Shown: one piece after another, positions 62,165-64,000 of the stretch | How the letters are laid out: each line of letters begins with the position of its first letter | Numbering within the stretch: the first letter of the stretch is position 1 | Notes under the pieces: model-generated | What the model was told of the DNA's origin: nothing | Database searches by the model: none | Seen by the model: only the letters and a program-made list of their open reading frames with translations | Translations under genes and position numbers: made by a program | Origin: VXYL01 sp964348085 | GTDB lineage: Bacteria > Pseudomonadota > Gammaproteobacteria > Pseudomonadales > Azotimanducaceae | Direction of reading: 5' to 3' | Assembly (NCBI GenBank): GCA_964348085.1 | Contig: CAYGBI010000009.1 | Span: 6,807 to 70,806 of the forward strand | Length of the DNA: 64,000 bases

Positions 62165-62533
62165 CTATGCCATCAACGACTGCGCCAACATGTAAGTGTT
62201 GCCGTCCGGGTCGAAGAATATCGCCAGCTTGACCATGCCGGGTAGTTCGAAGGTGTCGCCCTCGAACCGTACCCCCTTGCCTTCGAGTTCGGCGCGTGCC
62301 GCGGCGATGTCGGTGACGCCGAACACTGGCGTCGTGCCGCCCGGTCCGTCCGATTCCTCGCTCTCCGCCAAGCCGATGGCGACGCCCTTGGCCGGTGTTG
62401 TCACTTCCGCCCAACCCGGAACCTTGAAGGTCTCCTCGAAGCCGAGCATCTCCTTGAACCAAGCGACGGACGTGTCCAAGTTCTTGACCGTTGACGAAAG
62501 TACGACGGTTCCGTCGTAAGTGAAATGAGGCAT
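62165..62533 (-). CDS. VOC (glyoxalase/bleomycin-resistance) family protein
   Basis: 122 aa, two beta-alpha-beta-beta-beta modules. VVLSSTVKNLDTSVAWFKEM and GFEETFKVPGWAEV form the first; TPVFGVTDIAAARAELEGKG and FFDPDGNTYMLAQS the second, with the usual FxDPDGN loop. It is likely a metal-dependent lyase, isomerase or dioxygenase acting on a small molecule, not identifiable from sequence. It converges with folE2 (21-bp gap). Confidence 0.85.
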   Translation of the reverse strand: MPHFTYDGTVVLSSTVKNLDTSVAWFKEMLGFEETFKVPGWAEVTTPAKGVAIGLAESEESDGPGGTTPVFGVTDIAAARAELEGKGVRFEGDTFELPGMVKLAIFFDPDGNTYMLAQSLMA

Positions 62534-62665
62534 AGGTCGACTCCTTGTAAGACCTTGACATCGGCCGTTTGAACGTAGGGCCGATAAAACTCGGCCTACG
62601 GTACATCATCTCGAATCGCTTCGCTGGCGAACGGCCCGAACCACAGTTCGGGGTTGGGCGAGCCT

Positions 62666-63718
62666 CTACACGCCAGCCCCCCGCGCCACCCGGGAGAGGA
62701 AATCCTCGGCATCTACGCTGTCCACGATCCAGTCGCCGGCCAAGACGAGCGCGTCGTCGTCGCGAGTATCGTCCAGCGCCGCCGTTAGCCGGTCCGCCGC
62801 CGTCGTCCCGAACCGGCGCAAGGCTAGGCGCCTCAGGAGCGCTTTTTCGCGTATGGTCGCTTGGGTCAAGCCCTGCGCTCGACCTTCTTCCACTCCTTGC
62901 TCCACGCCTCGCCGCAGAATTTCAGTTTCTCGGACGGCCGCTTGGGCCAAGCCTTGCTCCACGCCCTGTCGCAGGAGCTCTTCTTTCCACCGTTCGACCC
63001 GTTCCTTAAACATGACGCCTACCTCCTCGTAGCGCGCGAGCGGCGGCAGCGACAGGCGCCATTCGCCCGCCAACTGCGCCACCCGCAAATCCAAGCATCT
63101 CGTCAACTCCGACTCGCCTTCGGCCGCCAGCCACGCACCGAGTTCGCTCACCAGCGCCGGCAGCCGTGCGGGCTCGACGCTCTCCAGCCGCGCCGCCCAC
63201 CACAGCGCCCGGCCACGAAACGAATCGTCGGCCGCCAAGCGCGCCATGTCAACGACGACGTAGCTCGCGTCGAGCGCGCGGGCGTCGCCTCCGGCGCCCG
63301 CCAGACTCGTCGCCGCGGTCCACTCGCGCTCGCCGTTGTACACCACCACGCACTCCACGGTGTCGGCCCCCACGCGCCGGGAGCCGCGACGGTCGTCACC
63401 GTACAACCGCTGGTACAGCAAGTAGCCGTACTCGAGGAACCGCAGCGCCATGGCGCGGTCCACCGTCGATTGGTGTTCGATCAGCAGGTGCAGCCGGCGG
63501 CGGCTGCCGACGCCAACTTGGTCGACGGACCACGCCATATCCTGCACGCGCTGCCTGAGCTCGTCGGTGACGCCTTCGGTCGGCTCGCGCGCGAGAGTCT
63601 CGAAGTCCAGCGATTCGAGCCACGCCGTGCCCCGTAGCGGGCCGAGCGCGGCCGCGACGACGTCTTTGACGACGCGCTTGTGGCCGAGCAGGCGCTTGTA
63701 GAAGGTGTCGTGGATCAT
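62666..63718 (-). CDS. Rpn family recombination-promoting nuclease / YhgA-like
   Basis: 350 aa. The N-terminal PD-(D/E)XK nuclease shows HDTFYKRLLGHKRVVKDVVA, LHLLIEHQSTVDRAMALRFL and VECVVVYNGEREWTAA, the pattern of the PDDEXK_2/RpnA group, in which the Glu-x-Gln of IEHQS is catalytic. The C-terminal part has coiled-coil-like direct repeats (LRQGVEQGLAQAAVRETEIL; LRRGVEQGVEEGRAQGLTQA) before a conserved tail. RpnA-type proteins cut DNA and raise recombination in E. coli. A close paralogue lies directly upstream and runs off the window. Confidence 0.85.
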   Translation of the reverse strand: MIHDTFYKRLLGHKRVVKDVVAAALGPLRGTAWLESLDFETLAREPTEGVTDELRQRVQDMAWSVDQVGVGSRRRLHLLIEHQSTVDRAMALRFLEYGYLLYQRLYGDDRRGSRRVGADTVECVVVYNGEREWTAATSLAGAGGDARALDASYVVVDMARLAADDSFRGRALWWAARLESVEPARLPALVSELGAWLAAEGESELTRCLDLRVAQLAGEWRLSLPPLARYEEVGVMFKERVERWKEELLRQGVEQGLAQAAVRETEILRRGVEQGVEEGRAQGLTQATIREKALLRRLALRRFGTTAADRLTAALDDTRDDDALVLAGDWIVDSVDAEDFLSRVARGAGV

Positions 63719-63929
63719 GTCCCGACGGCGTGCGACGGAACAGCCATCTTGGGACAGACGACGAGCGGTGCGCTACGGCCAACGGCTTACACGGATTCGG
63801 GTGGATCTCTGCCGTCCGCCCCTGCCCCGACCACGGTCGCCCGGGCGTTCGGCACGAGTCTTATGGGCGTGCGCTGATTCCGTCGTGCCGGGCGCGGCAC
63901 CCCAGCGCTTCGCCGGCTCGGCGGGATCC

Positions 63930-64000
63930 CTACCCGCCGGCGCCCCGCGCCACGCGGGCGAGGAAGTCCTCGGCGTCGACGCTGTCGGCGATCCAGTCGC
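63930..64000 (-). CDS. Second Rpn-type nuclease, C-terminal end only
   Basis: The last 22 codons before a TAG at 63930-63932 read DWIADSVDAEDFLARVARGA then GG. They match the end of the gene at 62666 in 19 of 22 positions (DWIVDSVDAEDFLSRVARGA then GV). The rest lies beyond the window. The pair therefore looks like a tandem duplication, with about 210 bp of intervening DNA. Confidence 0.8.
   Translation of the reverse strand, partial: DWIADSVDAEDFLARVARGAGG

Overview
This window looks like chromosome of a high-GC gammaproteobacterium, probably uncultured. The evidence is gene order: uppS-cdsA-rseP-bamA-skp-lpxD-fabZ-lpxA, queG-nnrDE-tsaE-amidase-mutL-miaA, and hfq-hflX-hflK-hflC-purA. These envelope and housekeeping strings are typical of Gammaproteobacteria, but several are edited here. 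GTG and TTG start codons are frequent even in core genes. Uma2- and Rpn-type PD-(D/E)XK nuclease genes lie at the two ends. No tRNA, rRNA, CRISPR array or intact insertion sequence was seen.

Layout. 1-4.9 kb: truncated Uma2 nuclease, an orphan 90-aa gene, an ADP-forming acyl-CoA synthetase, and a Fic protein behind a striking array of half-sites spaced 21 bp apart. 5-9.5 kb (minus): a four-gene MacAB-like export operon (adaptor, ATPase, two FtsX-type permeases). 9.7-11.5 kb (minus): FAD oxidoreductase, apparently with an AUC start, and OsmC. 12-21.2 kb (plus): envelope biogenesis (undecaprenyl-PP synthase, CDP-DAG synthase, RseP, BamA, Skp, LpxD, FabZ, LpxA); dxr and lpxB are missing from their usual places and BamA carries an N-terminal SPOR domain. 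21.3-37 kb: accessory metabolism (amidohydrolase, heterodimeric ABC exporter, SDRs, HAD hydrolase, acyl-CoA ligase, PhyH dioxygenase, Bcp, LLM flavoprotein, NAD-salvage pair). 37-41.3 kb (minus): rhodanese-psd-glnS-PLP dehydratase, each overlapping the next by 4 nt. 41.4-49 kb: orn, queG, nnrDE, tsaE, amidase, mutL, miaA. 49-55.5 kb: a complete haem-acquisition cassette inserted between miaA and hfq. 55.7-62.1 kb: hfq-hflX-hflK-hflC-purA-trm112-folE2. 62.2-64 kb (minus): a VOC protein and two tandem Rpn nuclease genes.

How the genes work together. The haem cassette is self-contained: outer-membrane receptor, periplasmic binding protein, permease, ATPase, and an IsdG-type enzyme to open the ring. 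A palindromic Fur-like site overlaps its likely promoter. It is bordered by a worn IS1182-type transposase tail and by copies of a dispersed intergenic repeat of about 105 bp. That repeat occurs at least six times in the window, often abutting stop codons, and is the main structure that ordinary gene annotation does not explain. The other observations most worth a second look are the SPOR-BamA fusion, the phased operator array at fic, and the AUC start.
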